Origin: Tardiphaga sp. vice304 | GTDB lineage: Bacteria; Pseudomonadota; Alphaproteobacteria; Rhizobiales; Xanthobacteraceae | DNA length: 64,000 bases | Direction of reading: 5' to 3' | Assembly: GCF_007018905.1 (NCBI RefSeq) | Contig: NZ_CP041402.1 | Coordinates: 744,001-808,000, forward strand | Shown here: positions 45,299-55,922 of the stretch, one piece after another | Position numbering within the stretch: the stretch's first letter is position 1 | Layout: each line of letters opens with the position of its first letter | Translations under genes and position numbers: made by a program | The notes under the pieces: model-generated | What the model was told of the DNA's origin: nothing | The model's input: only the letters and a program-made list of their open reading frames with translations | Databases searched by the model: none

Positions 45299-46888
45299 AT
45301 GCTTGAAACACCGCGCGCCCGCCGGGGCATGGTCACGTCGCCGCATCATCTGGCGTCGCAGGCCGGGCTCGATATCCTGAAGGCCGGCGGCACGGCGGTC
45401 GAGGCCGCGATCGCGGTCGCGGCGTGCCTGTCGGTGGTCTATCCGCACATGACCGGGATCGGCGGCGATGGCTTCTGGCTGATCGCCGAGCCGGGTAAGC
45501 CGCCGACCACGGTGGACGCCTGCGGCCGCGCCGGCGCCGCGGTGGATCTGGCCTATTACGCCAAGCACGGCTGCCAGACGATTCCGTTCCGCGGGCCACT
45601 GGCCGCCAATACCGTCGCCGGCACGGTGTCGGGCTGGCAGAAGGCGCTCGATCTGTCGAAACACTGGCAGACGCCGCTGTCGCGCGAGCAATTGCTGGAG
45701 AGCGCGATCTACTATGCCGAGAGCGGCATCGTGGTGACGCGCAGCCAGTCCGAGCTCACCGCCGAGAAGGCGCCGGAGCTGCAGGACCAGCCGAACTTCG
45801 CCGCCGCCTTCATGCCGGGCGGCAAGGCGCCGGCGGAAGGCGACGTGCTCAAGCTCGCCGCGCTGGGCGCGACGCTGAAGCGGCTCGCCGCCGACGGCTT
45901 CGAGACCTTTTATGAGGGCAAGCTTGCCGACAGCATTGCCGCGGATCTCGTCCGCGTCGGCGCGCCGGTCACTGGCGACGACCTCCTGCGCCATCAGGCC
46001 AGCGAACGCCCGCCGCTGTCGGTCGCGGTGCACGGGGCAGAGCTGTTCAACATGGCGCCGCCGACGCAGGGTCTGTCGTCGCTGATGATCCTAGCGCTGT
46101 TCGACCGGCTCGGCGTGACGCAGGCCGAAGGTTTCGACCACATTCACGGCCTAGTCGAGGCGACCAAGCAGGCGTTCCTGGTTCGTGACGAGCATGTCGG
46201 CGACCCCGATTACATGACCGTCGATCCCGCCTCGTTCCTCGACGAGGCCTTGCTCGATGAGATGGCGAGCCGCATCGATCGCACCAAGGCGCTGCCGTGG
46301 CCGCATGTGCGAAAACCCGGCGATACGATCTGGCTCGGCGTCATCGACGGCCAGGGTCGCTCGGTGTCGTTCATCCAGTCGGTCTATTTCGAGTTCGGCT
46401 CTGGCGTGGTGCTGCCGGAAACCGGCATCTGCTGGCAGAACCGCGGCGCCTCGTTCCGCCTGCAAGCGTCCGGGTGGAATGCGCTGAAGCCGAACCGCAA
46501 GCCGTTCCACACGCTGAACCCGGCGATGGCGATCTTCGACGATGGCCGGCGCATGGTCTATGGCAATATGGGCGGCGAGGGCCAGCCGCAGACCCAGGCC
46601 GCAGTGTTCTCGCGCTACGGCATGTTCGGCACGCCGCTGCAGCAGGCGGTCAGCGCGCCGCGCTGGCTGCTCGGCAAGACCTGGGGCGACGAGAGCGTGA
46701 CGCTGAAGCTGGAAGACCGCTTCGATCCCGCGCTGATCCGGCAGTTGAAGGACGCCGGCCACGAGGTCGAGGTGCTCGGCAGCTATACGAGCACGATGGG
46801 CCATGCCGGCGCGATCGTGCAGCATGCCAACGGCGTGCTGGAAGGCGCCACCGATCCACGCTCCGATGGTGCCGTGGCGGCGTGGTGA
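45299..46888 (+). CDS. gamma-glutamyltransferase family protein without signal peptide
   Basis: This is a 529-residue Ntn-hydrolase that should self-cleave before Thr343 (in KPGDTIWLGVIDGQG, matching the TTHxSVVD-type site). Upstream, ASQAGLDILKAGGTAVEAAIAVAACLSVVYPHMTGIGGDGFWL is the family start; PETGICWQNRGASF and NMGGEGQPQTQ are downstream motifs. The N-terminus MLETPRARRGMVTSPHHL has no signal peptide, unlike classical periplasmic GGT, so it may act in the cytoplasm on an unknown gamma-glutamyl or acyl substrate. GGAG precedes the ATG. Confidence 0.88.
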   Translation: MLETPRARRGMVTSPHHLASQAGLDILKAGGTAVEAAIAVAACLSVVYPHMTGIGGDGFWLIAEPGKPPTTVDACGRAGAAVDLAYYAKHGCQTIPFRGPLAANTVAGTVSGWQKALDLSKHWQTPLSREQLLESAIYYAESGIVVTRSQSELTAEKAPELQDQPNFAAAFMPGGKAPAEGDVLKLAALGATLKRLAADGFETFYEGKLADSIAADLVRVGAPVTGDDLLRHQASERPPLSVAVHGAELFNMAPPTQGLSSLMILALFDRLGVTQAEGFDHIHGLVEATKQAFLVRDEHVGDPDYMTVDPASFLDEALLDEMASRIDRTKALPWPHVRKPGDTIWLGVIDGQGRSVSFIQSVYFEFGSGVVLPETGICWQNRGASFRLQASGWNALKPNRKPFHTLNPAMAIFDDGRRMVYGNMGGEGQPQTQAAVFSRYGMFGTPLQQAVSAPRWLLGKTWGDESVTLKLEDRFDPALIRQLKDAGHEVEVLGSYTSTMGHAGAIVQHANGVLEGATDPRSDGAVAAW

Positions 46889-46928
46889 GCGCTCTTGCGA
46901 ATCGTCCGCCGCGGCATAACTGAGGCGG

Positions 46929-47735
46929 ATGATTTCAAGCGTTCTCGAAGAATTCGTCGACCGGCACCAGCGGCTGTTCGTCCTGACCGGCGCCGGTTGC
47001 AGCACGAATTCCGGCATTCCGGATTACCGCGACGCCGACGGCAACTGGAAGCGCACGCAGCCGATGACGTTCCAGGCCTTCATGGGCAGCGACGCCACAC
47101 GGCGGCGCTACTGGGCGCGTAGCCTGCTCGGCTGGCGCCGCTTCGGCAGCGCGCAGCCCAATGACGCGCACCGCGCGCTGGCGCGGCTGCAGCAGATCGG
47201 CAAATGCGAGGCGCTGCTGACGCAGAACGTCGACGGCCTGCATGACGCCGCCGGCCACACCGGCGTGATCGACCTGCACGGCCGGCTCGACCAGGTGCGC
47301 TGCATGGGCTGCGAGCGCCGCATCCCCCGAGACGAGTTTCAGCACGAGATGGGCTTGCGCAATCCGGGCTGGCTCCTGCTCGACGCCAAGGCGGCGCCCG
47401 ATGGCGACGCCGATCTGGAGAGCGATTATTTCGCCGCCTTCGACGTGCCGCCCTGCGCGCAATGCGGCGGCATCCTCAAGCCGGATGTCGTGTTCTTCGG
47501 CGAGACGGTGCCGCGCGAGCGCGTCGAGACCGCGATGGCGCATCTCGCAAAGGCCGACGCCATGCTGGTCGTCGGCTCCTCGCTGATGGTCTATTCCGGC
47601 TATCGCTTCGCGCAGACCGCGGCCAGGGGCGGCCTTCCGATCGCCGCGATCAATCTCGGCCGCACCCGCGCCGACGAGCAACTCGCTTTCAAGATCGAGC
47701 AGCGCTGCGAAGATGCTTTGGCGTTTTTGCTCTGA
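46929..47735 (+). CDS. NAD-dependent protein deacetylase, sirtuin family
   Basis: This is a 268-residue Sir2 protein. Seen: the NAD motif TGAGCSTNSGIPDYRD, TQNVDGLHDAAG, the catalytic His in VIDLHGRLDQVRC, the zinc ligands CMGC and CAQC, and KPDVVFFGE. The NSGIPDYRD form and the long insertion between Cys pairs fit class II (SIRT4-like) bacterial sirtuins. It lies 2.6 kb from the Pat-type acetyltransferase, the activity it would reverse. It starts 40 bases after the gamma-glutamyltransferase gene. Confidence 0.94.
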   Translation: MISSVLEEFVDRHQRLFVLTGAGCSTNSGIPDYRDADGNWKRTQPMTFQAFMGSDATRRRYWARSLLGWRRFGSAQPNDAHRALARLQQIGKCEALLTQNVDGLHDAAGHTGVIDLHGRLDQVRCMGCERRIPRDEFQHEMGLRNPGWLLLDAKAAPDGDADLESDYFAAFDVPPCAQCGGILKPDVVFFGETVPRERVETAMAHLAKADAMLVVGSSLMVYSGYRFAQTAARGGLPIAAINLGRTRADEQLAFKIEQRCEDALAFLL

Positions 47736-47838
47736 GCGCGAAATCTGGCGCCGCCAGCGTGTGGCATTGCGGCAGTGCTCGAACCGTTCCGTCTATCGGA
47801 GCATCCGACATTCGAGGCCGCGCCGGAACGGATAGATC

Positions 47839-47854
47839 TTTGTCCCTGCGCAAA
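47839..47854. promoter_or_regulatory. weak FNR/NNR-like dyad upstream of nnrS
   Basis: TTTGTCCCTGCGCAAA has TTTG/CAAA ends around an 8-base centre, 77 bases before the nnrS ATG. The left half-site (TTGT) departs from the FixK consensus. It is recorded because NnrS genes are usually under NO-responsive FNR-family control. Confidence 0.25.
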
Positions 47855-47931
47855 GAGAAGCAGTCGAAACCGGATAGCTTCGCGCGGTCGAGTGCCGCAG
47901 CGAAAGTCGGCGCGGCCTGAAAGGTGCTGTC

Positions 47932-49104
47932 ATGCCGAGCCCCAAGCTGAAGAATTATCGCGGACCGGCGCTGTTCTCGTTCGGTTTCCGGCCGTTCTTC
48001 CTGTTCGGTTCGCTCTATGCGGGCGCCGCCATGCTGGTCTGGCTGCCGGTTTTCTACGGCACGCTCGGGCTGGGCACGGCCTTCGCGCCGCGCGACTGGC
48101 ACATTCACGAGATGCTGTTCGGCTACATCGCCGCGGTGCTCGCGGGCTTCCTCTTGACGGCGATCCCGAACTGGACCGGAAGATTGCCGCTGCAGGGCCG
48201 GCCGCTGATGGTGCTGTTCGCGGTGTGGGTCGCCGGGCGCATCGCGGTCAGCGTGTCGGCCACGATCGGCTGGGGTGCCGCGGCCGTCATCGATGGCGCG
48301 TTTCTCGTCCTGTTGGCGGCAGCCGCGGCGCGCGAAATCATCGCCGGTCGCAAATGGAGCAATCTCAATATCGTGGCCGTGGTCAGCCTGCTCGCGGCCG
48401 GCAATATCTTCTTCCATCTGGAAGCGCATGTCAGCGGGCTGGCCGACTACGCCAGCCGCGCGGGCATCGCCGTGGTGATGATGTTGATCTCGCTGATCGG
48501 CGGGCGCATCATCCCGAGCTTCACGCGCAACTGGCTGGCGAAGCGCGGAGCGGGACGGCTGTCGATCCCGTTCGGGCGGTTCGACATGATCACGCTGGGC
48601 ATCAGCGCGCTGGTGTTGATCGGATGGATCGTCCGCCCGCTCGAGCCCGTGACGGGCGTTGCCCTGTTGATATGTAGCGGCCTGCACATCGCGCGCCTCG
48701 CGCGCTGGACCGGATACCGCACGACGTCCGACCGGCTGGTGCTGATTCTGCATCTGGCTTACGCCTTCGTGCCGCTGGGCTTCGTCCTCGCCGCGCTGAG
48801 TGCGTGGGATCTGGTCGCCCCAAGCGCCGGCATTCATGCCTGGACCGGCGGCGCCATCGGCACCATGACGCTCGCCGTCATGACGCGCGCCACGCTGGGC
48901 CACACCGGCCAGACCCTGCGGGCATCGCCGGCGACCCATCTGATCTATGCGGCGGTGATCGTTGCTGCCTTGTCGCGGGTCTGCGCGGTGCTGCAGCCCG
49001 ATCATGCCGGACCGTTGCTGGCCATCGCCGGCGTGGCCTGGGCAGCCGCCTTCACCGGCTTTGCTGCGGCCTATGGCCCGGCGCTGTGCCGGCGCATGAA
49101 GTGA
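47932..49104 (+). CDS. nnrS: NnrS family heme-copper membrane protein
   Basis: This is a 390-residue protein with about twelve hydrophobic helices. The N-terminal ALFSFGFRPFFLFGSLYA and DWHIHEMLFGYIAAVLAGFLLTAIPNWTG are NnrS signatures, with histidines suited to metal or heme binding; MTRATLGHTGQTL is another family block. NnrS proteins lessen nitrosative stress in NO-handling bacteria. No denitrification genes are in the window. GAAAGG-type purines precede the ATG. Confidence 0.92.
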   Translation: MPSPKLKNYRGPALFSFGFRPFFLFGSLYAGAAMLVWLPVFYGTLGLGTAFAPRDWHIHEMLFGYIAAVLAGFLLTAIPNWTGRLPLQGRPLMVLFAVWVAGRIAVSVSATIGWGAAAVIDGAFLVLLAAAAAREIIAGRKWSNLNIVAVVSLLAAGNIFFHLEAHVSGLADYASRAGIAVVMMLISLIGGRIIPSFTRNWLAKRGAGRLSIPFGRFDMITLGISALVLIGWIVRPLEPVTGVALLICSGLHIARLARWTGYRTTSDRLVLILHLAYAFVPLGFVLAALSAWDLVAPSAGIHAWTGGAIGTMTLAVMTRATLGHTGQTLRASPATHLIYAAVIVAALSRVCAVLQPDHAGPLLAIAGVAWAAAFTGFAAAYGPALCRRMK

Positions 49105-49123
49105 GCAGGTCTGCGCTGACCGT

Positions 49124-50674
49124 CTACGGCGCGGCGAGCTGGCGCAGCGTGCCGGCGCTTTCGCCGGCGACGATGTGCGGCCCGGTATTGACGTCGACGA
49201 CCGCGGGGATCGAACTGATGATCGCGCCGTCCCAGCCGCCGCCGAGCGCCTTGGCCAGTGCGATGTATGACGTCGCGATCGCCACCCGGCTGATGATCAG
49301 GCTGTCTTCGGCGGTGTAGAACGAACGCTCCGCCGTCAGCGCTTCGAGGAAGCTGGTCGAGCCGGACGTATAGAGCGCGCGCGACAGCCGCGTCGCCTCG
49401 CCGTAGCGCCGCGCCGCCTCGCTCAGGCGCTGGATCTTGATGCGCTCCTGCGCCATCGAGACCAGCGCGTTCTCGACATCCTCCAGCGCGGTCAGCACCG
49501 ATGAACGCCATGCCAGGTAATACTGGTCGCGCTGGGCGCCGGCGATATCCACCGCGGCGCGCAGCTTGCCGCCGTTGAAAATCGGCACGGAGAGGCTCGG
49601 TCCGACCGACCAGCCGATCGTGGACGCCTTGCCGAGGTCGCCGATGTTCAGCGCGGAGGTCGATACCGATCCGGTCAGGCTGACGCTGGGGTAGAGCGCG
49701 GCCTCGGCCTGGCCGACCCGGGCGGTGTATTGCGCATATAGCCGTTCCGCCTTGCGCACGTCCGGTCGCAGGATCAGCACGTCGGCGGGAATTCCCGTCG
49801 GCAGAGGCAGCCGCGGCGCGGGAATTTTCGCGACGCGCTTGAATGGCAGCGCCAGCGCGGTCGGTTCGCGGCCGAGCAGCACGCCGATGCGGTGCACCGC
49901 TTCGGCATAGCTGACTTCGTAGGTCGGGATGTAGGATTCGGTGGTCGCGGCGAGGCCCGCGGCATTGGCGGCGTCAACGGCCGAGGACGAACCGGCCTCG
50001 AATTTCTGCTGCGTCAGCAGCGCGGTCTGGCGCTGCGAGGCGGCGGTGCGGCGGGCCAGCGCGATCCGCGCCTGGTAGCCGCGCATCTCGACGTAATAGG
50101 CGGCGACGTCGCCGACCAGCGTCAGCAGCGTCGCGCGCAAATCGTCCTCGGCGGCATCGACGCCATAGGTCGCGGCTTCCACGGCGCGTTTGTTGCCGCC
50201 GAACAGGTCGAGCTCCCAGCTCGAATCGAAGCCGGCCTGATGCAGATTATAGGTGAACGGTGTTGCGCCGGCGCCGGCAGTACTGCCTGACGTGGCGGTG
50301 CTGGTGCCCGTCTGGTTATAGGTGCTGGAGCCGAAGCCATCGACCAGCGGCAACAGCGCGCCGATCGCCTGCCGCCGCGTCGCGCGGGCCTCGCGAATGC
50401 GCGCCTTGGCGGAGGCGACGTCGAGATTGCCTTCGACGGCCTCCTCGATCAGCCTGTTGAGCGTGGGGTCGCCGAGCCTGTTCCACCAATGCGCCAGCGA
50501 CACCGGTCGGGTCACGGCGCTTGGCTTGGCATTGCCCCACTGCGTCGGCAGCGCGATCGGCGCGCCGAAATAGTCCGGGCCGACGGCGCAGGCGGACAGA
50601 GTGGTGCCGATCATCAGCAGGGCGCCGAGGCGTGTCGCCAGCGAGCGGCGGGAGGCGTTGGACGGATGGCTCAT
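49124..50674 (-). CDS. RND efflux outer-membrane lipoprotein (NodT/OprM family)
   Basis: This is a 516-residue TolC-like channel. The signal ends in a lipobox ([12 protein letters not shown]), so Cys is acylated and the protein is anchored in the outer membrane. Two tandem OEP repeats are visible: [36 protein letters not shown] and [33 protein letters not shown]. It is the last gene of the operon; its ATG overlaps the RND pump stop by four bases. Confidence 0.94.
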   Translation of the reverse strand: MSHPSNASRRSLATRLGALLMIGTTLSACAVGPDYFGAPIALPTQWGNAKPSAVTRPVSLAHWWNRLGDPTLNRLIEEAVEGNLDVASAKARIREARATRRQAIGALLPLVDGFGSSTYNQTGTSTATSGSTAGAGATPFTYNLHQAGFDSSWELDLFGGNKRAVEAATYGVDAAEDDLRATLLTLVGDVAAYYVEMRGYQARIALARRTAASQRQTALLTQQKFEAGSSSAVDAANAAGLAATTESYIPTYEVSYAEAVHRIGVLLGREPTALALPFKRVAKIPAPRLPLPTGIPADVLILRPDVRKAERLYAQYTARVGQAEAALYPSVSLTGSVSTSALNIGDLGKASTIGWSVGPSLSVPIFNGGKLRAAVDIAGAQRDQYYLAWRSSVLTALEDVENALVSMAQERIKIQRLSEAARRYGEATRLSRALYTSGSTSFLEALTAERSFYTAEDSLIISRVAIATSYIALAKALGGGWDGAIISSIPAVVDVNTGPHIVAGESAGTLRQLAAP

Positions 50675-53600
50675 GGGGACACCGAGGGTGAAGCCGGCTT
50701 GATCTCGGCGGTTGCGTCAGTTTTCACGGGTTGTTTGCGCTTGAACAGGCGGCGGACCGCGACGAACAGCAGCGGCACGAAGAAGATGCCTAGCAGAGTC
50801 GCGGCGATCATGCCGCCCATCACGCCGATGCCGATCGAATTCTGCGCGCCGGAGCCGGCGCCGGAGGCGATCGCCAGCGGCGTGACGCCGAGGATGAAGG
50901 CGAACGAGGTCATGATGATCGGCCGCAGCCGCTGCCGCGCGGCATCCAGCGTGGCCTCCACCACGCCCATGCCGGAGGCCTCGCGTTCGATGGCGAATTC
51001 GATGATCAAAATCGCGTTTTTCGCGGCTAGGCCGATCGTGGTCAGCAGGCCGACCTTGACGTAGACGTCGTTGGTCTGACCGAACAGGAACGCGCCGAGC
51101 AAGGCGCCGAAGATGCCGATCGGCACCGACAGCATCACCGCCAGTGGGATCGACCAGCTCTCATAGAGCGCGGCGAGGCACAGGAACACCACGACCAGCG
51201 AGATCGAATACAGCGACGCCGCCTGGTTGCCGGACAGTCGCTCCTGCGCGGACAGCCCGGTCCATTCATGGCCGTAGCCGGATGGCAGTTCGGTCATCAG
51301 GCGGTCGATCTCGTCCATGCCGGCGCCGGAGCTGATGCCCGCGGCCGACTCGCCCTGGATTTCCACGGCGGAGGAGCCGTTGAAACGTTCGAGCCGCGGC
51401 GAGCCGAAGGTCCAGTGCCCGGAGGCGAAGGCGGAGAACGGCACCGTCACGCCCGACGCATTGCGGACGAACCAGCGGCCGATGTCGTCCGGCTGCATGC
51501 GAAAGTCCTTGTCGCCCTGCAAATAGACTTTCTTGACGCGGCCGCGGTCGATGAAGTCGTTGACATAGCTCGAGCCCCACGCAGTCGACAGCGTGGTGTT
51601 GACGTCGTCCAGCGACACGCCGAGCGCGCTGGCCTTCTCCTGGTCGATCTCGACCGAGTATTGCGGCTCGTCTTCCTGGCCGTTCGGACGGGTATTGGCG
51701 ATCTGCTTGCTCTGCCCCGCGGCGGCCAGCAACTTGTTGCGGGTCTCGATCAGCGCGGCATGGCCGGCGCCGTTGATGTCCTGCAAATAGAAGCTGAAGC
51801 CGTTGGAATTGCCCATGCCCTGGATTGCGGGTGGCGCCAGCGCGAAGACGCGGGCGTCCTTGATCTTCGAAAAGAACGCCATCGCGCGGCCGGCAATCGC
51901 CGGCGCCGTCGAGGCCGCGCCCTTGCGCTCGTCGAACGGCTTGAGCTGGATGAAGGCGATGCCGATGTTCTGCCCGGCGCCGCCGAAGCCGAAACCGGCC
52001 GAGGCGAAGATGCCCTGCACGGCGTCCTTTTCGTTCTGGGTGTAGAAGTCCGTCACCTGCTTCAGGACGCGCAAGGTGCGGTCCTGGGTGGCACCGACCG
52101 GCAACTGTACGGTGGTGAGCAGGATGCCCTGGTCCTCCTGCGGCAGGAACGAACTCGGCAGCCGCGCGAACATCACGCCGGTGGCGACCGTGATCGCCAC
52201 GAACAGCATCAGAAAGCGCTTCGATCGCGAGATCAGGCCTGCGGTGCCGTTGCGGTAGGCATGTGAGCTGCGGGCGAAGGTGCGGTTGAACCAGCCGAAG
52301 AAGCCTTTCTTCACGGCGTGTTTCTCGGGCTTCTTCAGCAGCGTGGCGCACAGTGCGGGCGTCAGGATGATGGCGACGATCACCGACAGCACCATCGCCG
52401 AGACGATGGTCACCGAGAACTGCCGGTAGATCACGCCGACCGCACCGCCGAAGAACGCCATCGGGATGAACACGGCGGACAACACCGTGGCGATGCCTAC
52501 CAGCGCGCCGGTGATCTCGTCCATCGATTTGCGAGTCGCTTCCTTGGGCGACAGGTCTTCCTCTTCCATCACGCGCTCGACGTTCTCGACCACGACGATG
52601 GCGTCGTCGACCAAGAGGCCGATCGCCAGCACCATCGCGAACATCGTCAGCGTGTTGATGGAATAGCCGAAGATCGCCAGCACGCCGAAGGTGCCGAGCA
52701 GCACGACCGGCACTGCTAGCGTCGGGATGATGGTGGCGCGGATGTTCTGCAGGAACGCATACATCACGATGAAGACCAGAACGATCGCCTCGATCAGCGT
52801 CTTGACGACGTCCTCGATCGACAGCCGCACGAACGGCGTGGTGTCGTAGGGATACACCACCTCGACGCCCTGCGGGAACGTGGTCGACAGACGCTTGATG
52901 GTGGACTGCACGGCCTCGGCGGTGGCGATCGCGTTGGCGCCGGTTGCCAGCGTGATGGCGAGGCCGGCGGCGCTCTTGCCGTTATAGGTGGCGCTGGTGG
53001 TGTAGCTCTCGGCGCCGAGTTCGACGGTGGCGACATCGTTGAGTCGCACCAAGGATCCGTTGGTGTCGCTCTTCAGGATGATGCTGCGGAACTGCTCGGG
53101 GGTCTGCAATCGGCTGCGTACGGTGATGCTGGCATTGAGCTGCTGGCCGGGGCGAGCCGGCACGCCGCCGAGCTGACCGGCGGAAACCTGCGTGTTCTGC
53201 GCCTGGATCGCGGCGGAAACGTCGCTCGGCATCAGGGCATATTTGGCGAGCTTGTCCGGGTCCATCCAGATACGCATCGCATAGCCGGCACCGAACAGCT
53301 GCGTCTCGCCGACGCCGGTGACGCGCTTCAGGGTGTCGTTGAGCGTGCTGTTGACGTAGTCGGCGAGGTCGTTGGACGACAATTTGCCGTCGCTGGAGAC
53401 GAAGCCGATCACCATCAGGAAGCCGGTGGCCGATTTGGTGACCGCAAGCCCCGTAGTCTGCACGATCTGCGGTAGCAGCGCGGTGATCAGCTGCAGCTTG
53501 TTCTGCACCTGCATCTGCGCGATGTCGGCATTGGCGCCGCTCTTGAAGGTGATGGTGATGGTGGCGGAGCCGGTCGAGGTCGAGGTCGACGTCATGTAGT

Positions 53601-53826
53601 CGAGGTTGTCGATGCCAGTCAGGCCCTGCTCGATCACCTTGGTGACCGAGTTTTCTACCGTCTGCGCGTTGGCGCCCGGATAGGTGGCGTTGATCTTGAC
53701 GGTGGTCGGCGCGATCTGCGGATATTGCGCGATCGACAGCCCGGTCAGCGCGAGCAGGCCGCCCAGCATGATCGTGATGGCGATGACCCAGGCAAAGATC
53801 GGGCGGTCGATGAAGAAGCGCGACAT
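50671..53826 (-). CDS. RND multidrug efflux pump, HAE1 family inner-membrane subunit
   Basis: This is a 1,051-residue AcrB-like proton antiporter. The start [23 protein letters not shown], twelve helices, two large periplasmic loops, the helix-4 Asp pair region ([23 protein letters not shown]) and the repeated [14 protein letters not shown] / [19 protein letters not shown] segments are typical of hydrophobe/amphiphile pumps. It begins three bases after the adaptor stop. Substrates cannot be inferred. Confidence 0.96.
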   Translation of the reverse strand: MSRFFIDRPIFAWVIAITIMLGGLLALTGLSIAQYPQIAPTTVKINATYPGANAQTVENSVTKVIEQGLTGIDNLDYMTSTSTSTGSATITITFKSGANADIAQMQVQNKLQLITALLPQIVQTTGLAVTKSATGFLMVIGFVSSDGKLSSNDLADYVNSTLNDTLKRVTGVGETQLFGAGYAMRIWMDPDKLAKYALMPSDVSAAIQAQNTQVSAGQLGGVPARPGQQLNASITVRSRLQTPEQFRSIILKSDTNGSLVRLNDVATVELGAESYTTSATYNGKSAAGLAITLATGANAIATAEAVQSTIKRLSTTFPQGVEVVYPYDTTPFVRLSIEDVVKTLIEAIVLVFIVMYAFLQNIRATIIPTLAVPVVLLGTFGVLAIFGYSINTLTMFAMVLAIGLLVDDAIVVVENVERVMEEEDLSPKEATRKSMDEITGALVGIATVLSAVFIPMAFFGGAVGVIYRQFSVTIVSAMVLSVIVAIILTPALCATLLKKPEKHAVKKGFFGWFNRTFARSSHAYRNGTAGLISRSKRFLMLFVAITVATGVMFARLPSSFLPQEDQGILLTTVQLPVGATQDRTLRVLKQVTDFYTQNEKDAVQGIFASAGFGFGGAGQNIGIAFIQLKPFDERKGAASTAPAIAGRAMAFFSKIKDARVFALAPPAIQGMGNSNGFSFYLQDINGAGHAALIETRNKLLAAAGQSKQIANTRPNGQEDEPQYSVEIDQEKASALGVSLDDVNTTLSTAWGSSYVNDFIDRGRVKKVYLQGDKDFRMQPDDIGRWFVRNASGVTVPFSAFASGHWTFGSPRLERFNGSSAVEIQGESAAGISSGAGMDEIDRLMTELPSGYGHEWTGLSAQERLSGNQAASLYSISLVVVFLCLAALYESWSIPLAVMLSVPIGIFGALLGAFLFGQTNDVYVKVGLLTTIGLAAKNAILIIEFAIEREASGMGVVEATLDAARQRLRPIIMTSFAFILGVTPLAIASGAGSGAQNSIGIGVMGGMIAATLLGIFFVPLLFVAVRRLFKRKQPVKTDATAEIKPASPSVSP

Positions 53827-53829
53827 CGA

Positions 53830-55092
53830 TCAGTTCCCGCCCGTGGCGGGTGCGGTCTCGCGCGTCGCCAGTCGGGTGCCGGTATCGAGGCTCCCCCGCT
53901 TGGTGCCCTTCACTTCGCCGGTGTTGTTGTCGATCGTGACCTCGACGGCCGTGACGGCGGCGCCGGGCTTCACCATCTGCGCGCCCTCGACGATGATGCG
54001 GTCGCCATCCTTGACGCCGGACGTGGCCAGCCAGTTGTTGCCGACATTGCTGGAGACCGCGAGTGTGCGTTGTTCGACCTTGCCTTCGGCGGTGATGAAC
54101 ATGCCGGTGGCTTCGCCCTTGGTGTTGCGGGTGATGGCCCGCTGCGGAATGGCAAAGCTGTTCTCGGCGATGCCCTGCTCGATCACGGCGCGGGCGTAGG
54201 TGCCCGGCAACAGGATGCGATCGGGGTTGGGAAATTCCGCGCGCAGCGCGAAGGTGCCGGTGGTCTGGCTGACATTCGACTCGGCAAAGGCCATCTTGCC
54301 GGTGTGATTATAGGTGGTGCCGTTTTCCAGCTTCAGCTTGACGCTGACATCGGCGCCGTCGAACTTGATGCGCCCTTCGCTGACCGCCTGCCGCCAGTTC
54401 AGCAGGTTGGTGCTGGATTCCGTGACATCGACATAGATCGGATCGAGCGTGCGGATGGTTGTCAGCGCGGTGGTCTGGCTGGCCGTCACCAGCGCACCCG
54501 GCGTCAGCGACGATCGGTCGATGCGGCCGCTGATCGGCGCCTCGATCCTGGTATAAGCGAGATTGAGACGCGCGGTATCGACGCTGGCATTGTTGGACGC
54601 CACATCGGCCTTGACCTGCGCCAGCGCGGCCACGGAATCGTCGAGGTCCTGCTTGCTGACGGCGTTCTGCTTGATCAGTGTGCGATAGCGCTCGAGCTTG
54701 GCTTCGGCATTGGGCACGGCGGCCTCGGCCTTCTGCAAGGCGGCCACGGCGCTGTCGAGCGCGGCCTGGTAGGCGGCGGGATCGATCTGGTACAGCATGT
54801 CGCCGGCCTTGACCTCGCTGCCTTCCTTGAACAGCCGCTCCTTGATGATGCCGTTCACCTGCGGGCGGACCTCCGCGACCAGCGAGGCCGTGGTGCGGCC
54901 CGGCAGTTCCGACGTGATCGCGATCGATTGCGGGCGCAACGTGACGACGCTGACCTCGGCGCGCGGCGGCGCGCCAGCGTTCTTCGCGGCCTTGTCGCCG
55001 CCATCGCCGCATCCGGCCAGCAGCAACAAGGAGAGGCCGGCGATGCAGGCTTTGGCGTATCGGCCGCGGATAAACAGAAAATATGCGGCCAT
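53830..55092 (-). CDS. RND efflux periplasmic adaptor (membrane fusion protein)
   Basis: This is a 420-residue AcrA-like lipoprotein. ATG 55092 gives a signal with lipobox (LSLLLLAGCGDGG); the longer upstream frame reads through the regulatory gap. The barrel-sandwich motif (PGRTTASLVAEVRPQVNGIIKERLFKEGSEVKAGDMLYQIDP), coiled-coil hairpin and IEAPISGRIDRSSLTPGALVT are characteristic. It is the first gene of the three-gene operon; a TetR gene is divergent. Confidence 0.94.
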   Translation of the reverse strand: MAAYFLFIRGRYAKACIAGLSLLLLAGCGDGGDKAAKNAGAPPRAEVSVVTLRPQSIAITSELPGRTTASLVAEVRPQVNGIIKERLFKEGSEVKAGDMLYQIDPAAYQAALDSAVAALQKAEAAVPNAEAKLERYRTLIKQNAVSKQDLDDSVAALAQVKADVASNNASVDTARLNLAYTRIEAPISGRIDRSSLTPGALVTASQTTALTTIRTLDPIYVDVTESSTNLLNWRQAVSEGRIKFDGADVSVKLKLENGTTYNHTGKMAFAESNVSQTTGTFALRAEFPNPDRILLPGTYARAVIEQGIAENSFAIPQRAITRNTKGEATGMFITAEGKVEQRTLAVSSNVGNNWLATSGVKDGDRIIVEGAQMVKPGAAVTAVEVTIDNNTGEVKGTKRGSLDTGTRLATRETAPATGGN

Positions 55093-55113
55093 GCGCGGGA
55101 GGACCTTGCGATT

Positions 55114-55138
55114 ACAGTACGGTACAGTACTAGTATTG
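55114..55138. promoter_or_regulatory. candidate TetR operator between efflux operon and regulator
   Basis: The gap (55093-55205) contains two ACAGTAC direct copies (55114-55120 and 55124-55130) around GTACGGTAC, followed by TAGTATTG. It is the only repeat-like element there and is A/T-richer than its surroundings, as expected for an AcrR-type operator overlapping the efflux promoter. Confidence 0.45.
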
Positions 55139-55205
55139 GCCGAAGGCGCCCGGGTCAATCTAGGTTTGATTGCTGTCGGTATCACAAGGCTGTTAGAGTC
55201 ACGAA

Positions 55206-55883
55206 ATGGACACGAATGCGAAAGCACCCACGGCGATTGCGGTGCCCCGTCACCGCGGACGGCCGAAGCTGGTATCCGACGACACGCAGCGGTCGTTGAT
55301 CGCCGACGGTGCGCGTCAATTGTTCATTGAAAAGGGCTATGGCCGGACCACGACGGACGACGTTGCCGCACGCTGCAAGATTTCAAAACAGACGTTGTAC
55401 CGGCTGTTTCCCGGCAAGCCCGCGCTTTTCGCCGCGGTGGTGGACGCGCATCGCTACAGCATGCTGGCGCTGCCGGGCGACTACGACGACTTGCCGATCG
55501 ATCAGGCCCTGCAGCAGATTTTCCGGATCGACATCGATCCGCAGTCGGAACGCGACAATCTCGCCTTGCTGAGGCTGGTGATGGTGGAATCGCAGCAGCA
55601 CCCGGAACTCGAGGAACTGCTGTTCCGCTACGGCGCCGAAAAGGCGCGCGCCGATCTCGCGAAATGGCTCAAGGCACGGTGCAAGCGTGAGCGGATCGAA
55701 CTCCGTGACGCCAACAGCGCGGTCCATATCCTGCTCGACATGATCTTCGGTCCGATGGTGCTCAAGCTCGACGCGGCGGTGGCGCGGAGACGCCCACCGA
55801 AACGCCAGGATCATATCCGGCGCTGCATCTCGATCTTCCTGTATGGCATCAGCGGAAACGACAGCGGCCGAAGCAACGCCTGA
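55206..55883 (+). CDS. TetR/AcrR-family repressor of the efflux operon
   Basis: This is a 225-residue regulator. A basic N-terminus (PRHRGRPKLVSDDTQ) leads to the helix-turn-helix (TTDDVAARCKISKQTLYRLFPGKPALFAAVVD); the rest is an alpha-helical ligand/dimer domain with a TetR_C-type end. It is divergent from the RND operon with 113 bases between, the usual arrangement of a local repressor. Confidence 0.92.
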   Translation: MDTNAKAPTAIAVPRHRGRPKLVSDDTQRSLIADGARQLFIEKGYGRTTTDDVAARCKISKQTLYRLFPGKPALFAAVVDAHRYSMLALPGDYDDLPIDQALQQIFRIDIDPQSERDNLALLRLVMVESQQHPELEELLFRYGAEKARADLAKWLKARCKRERIELRDANSAVHILLDMIFGPMVLKLDAAVARRRPPKRQDHIRRCISIFLYGISGNDSGRSNA

Positions 55884-55922
55884 TGGCGAAGGCTTCGGCC
55901 GCGAATGATGCGAAAGACGCTG

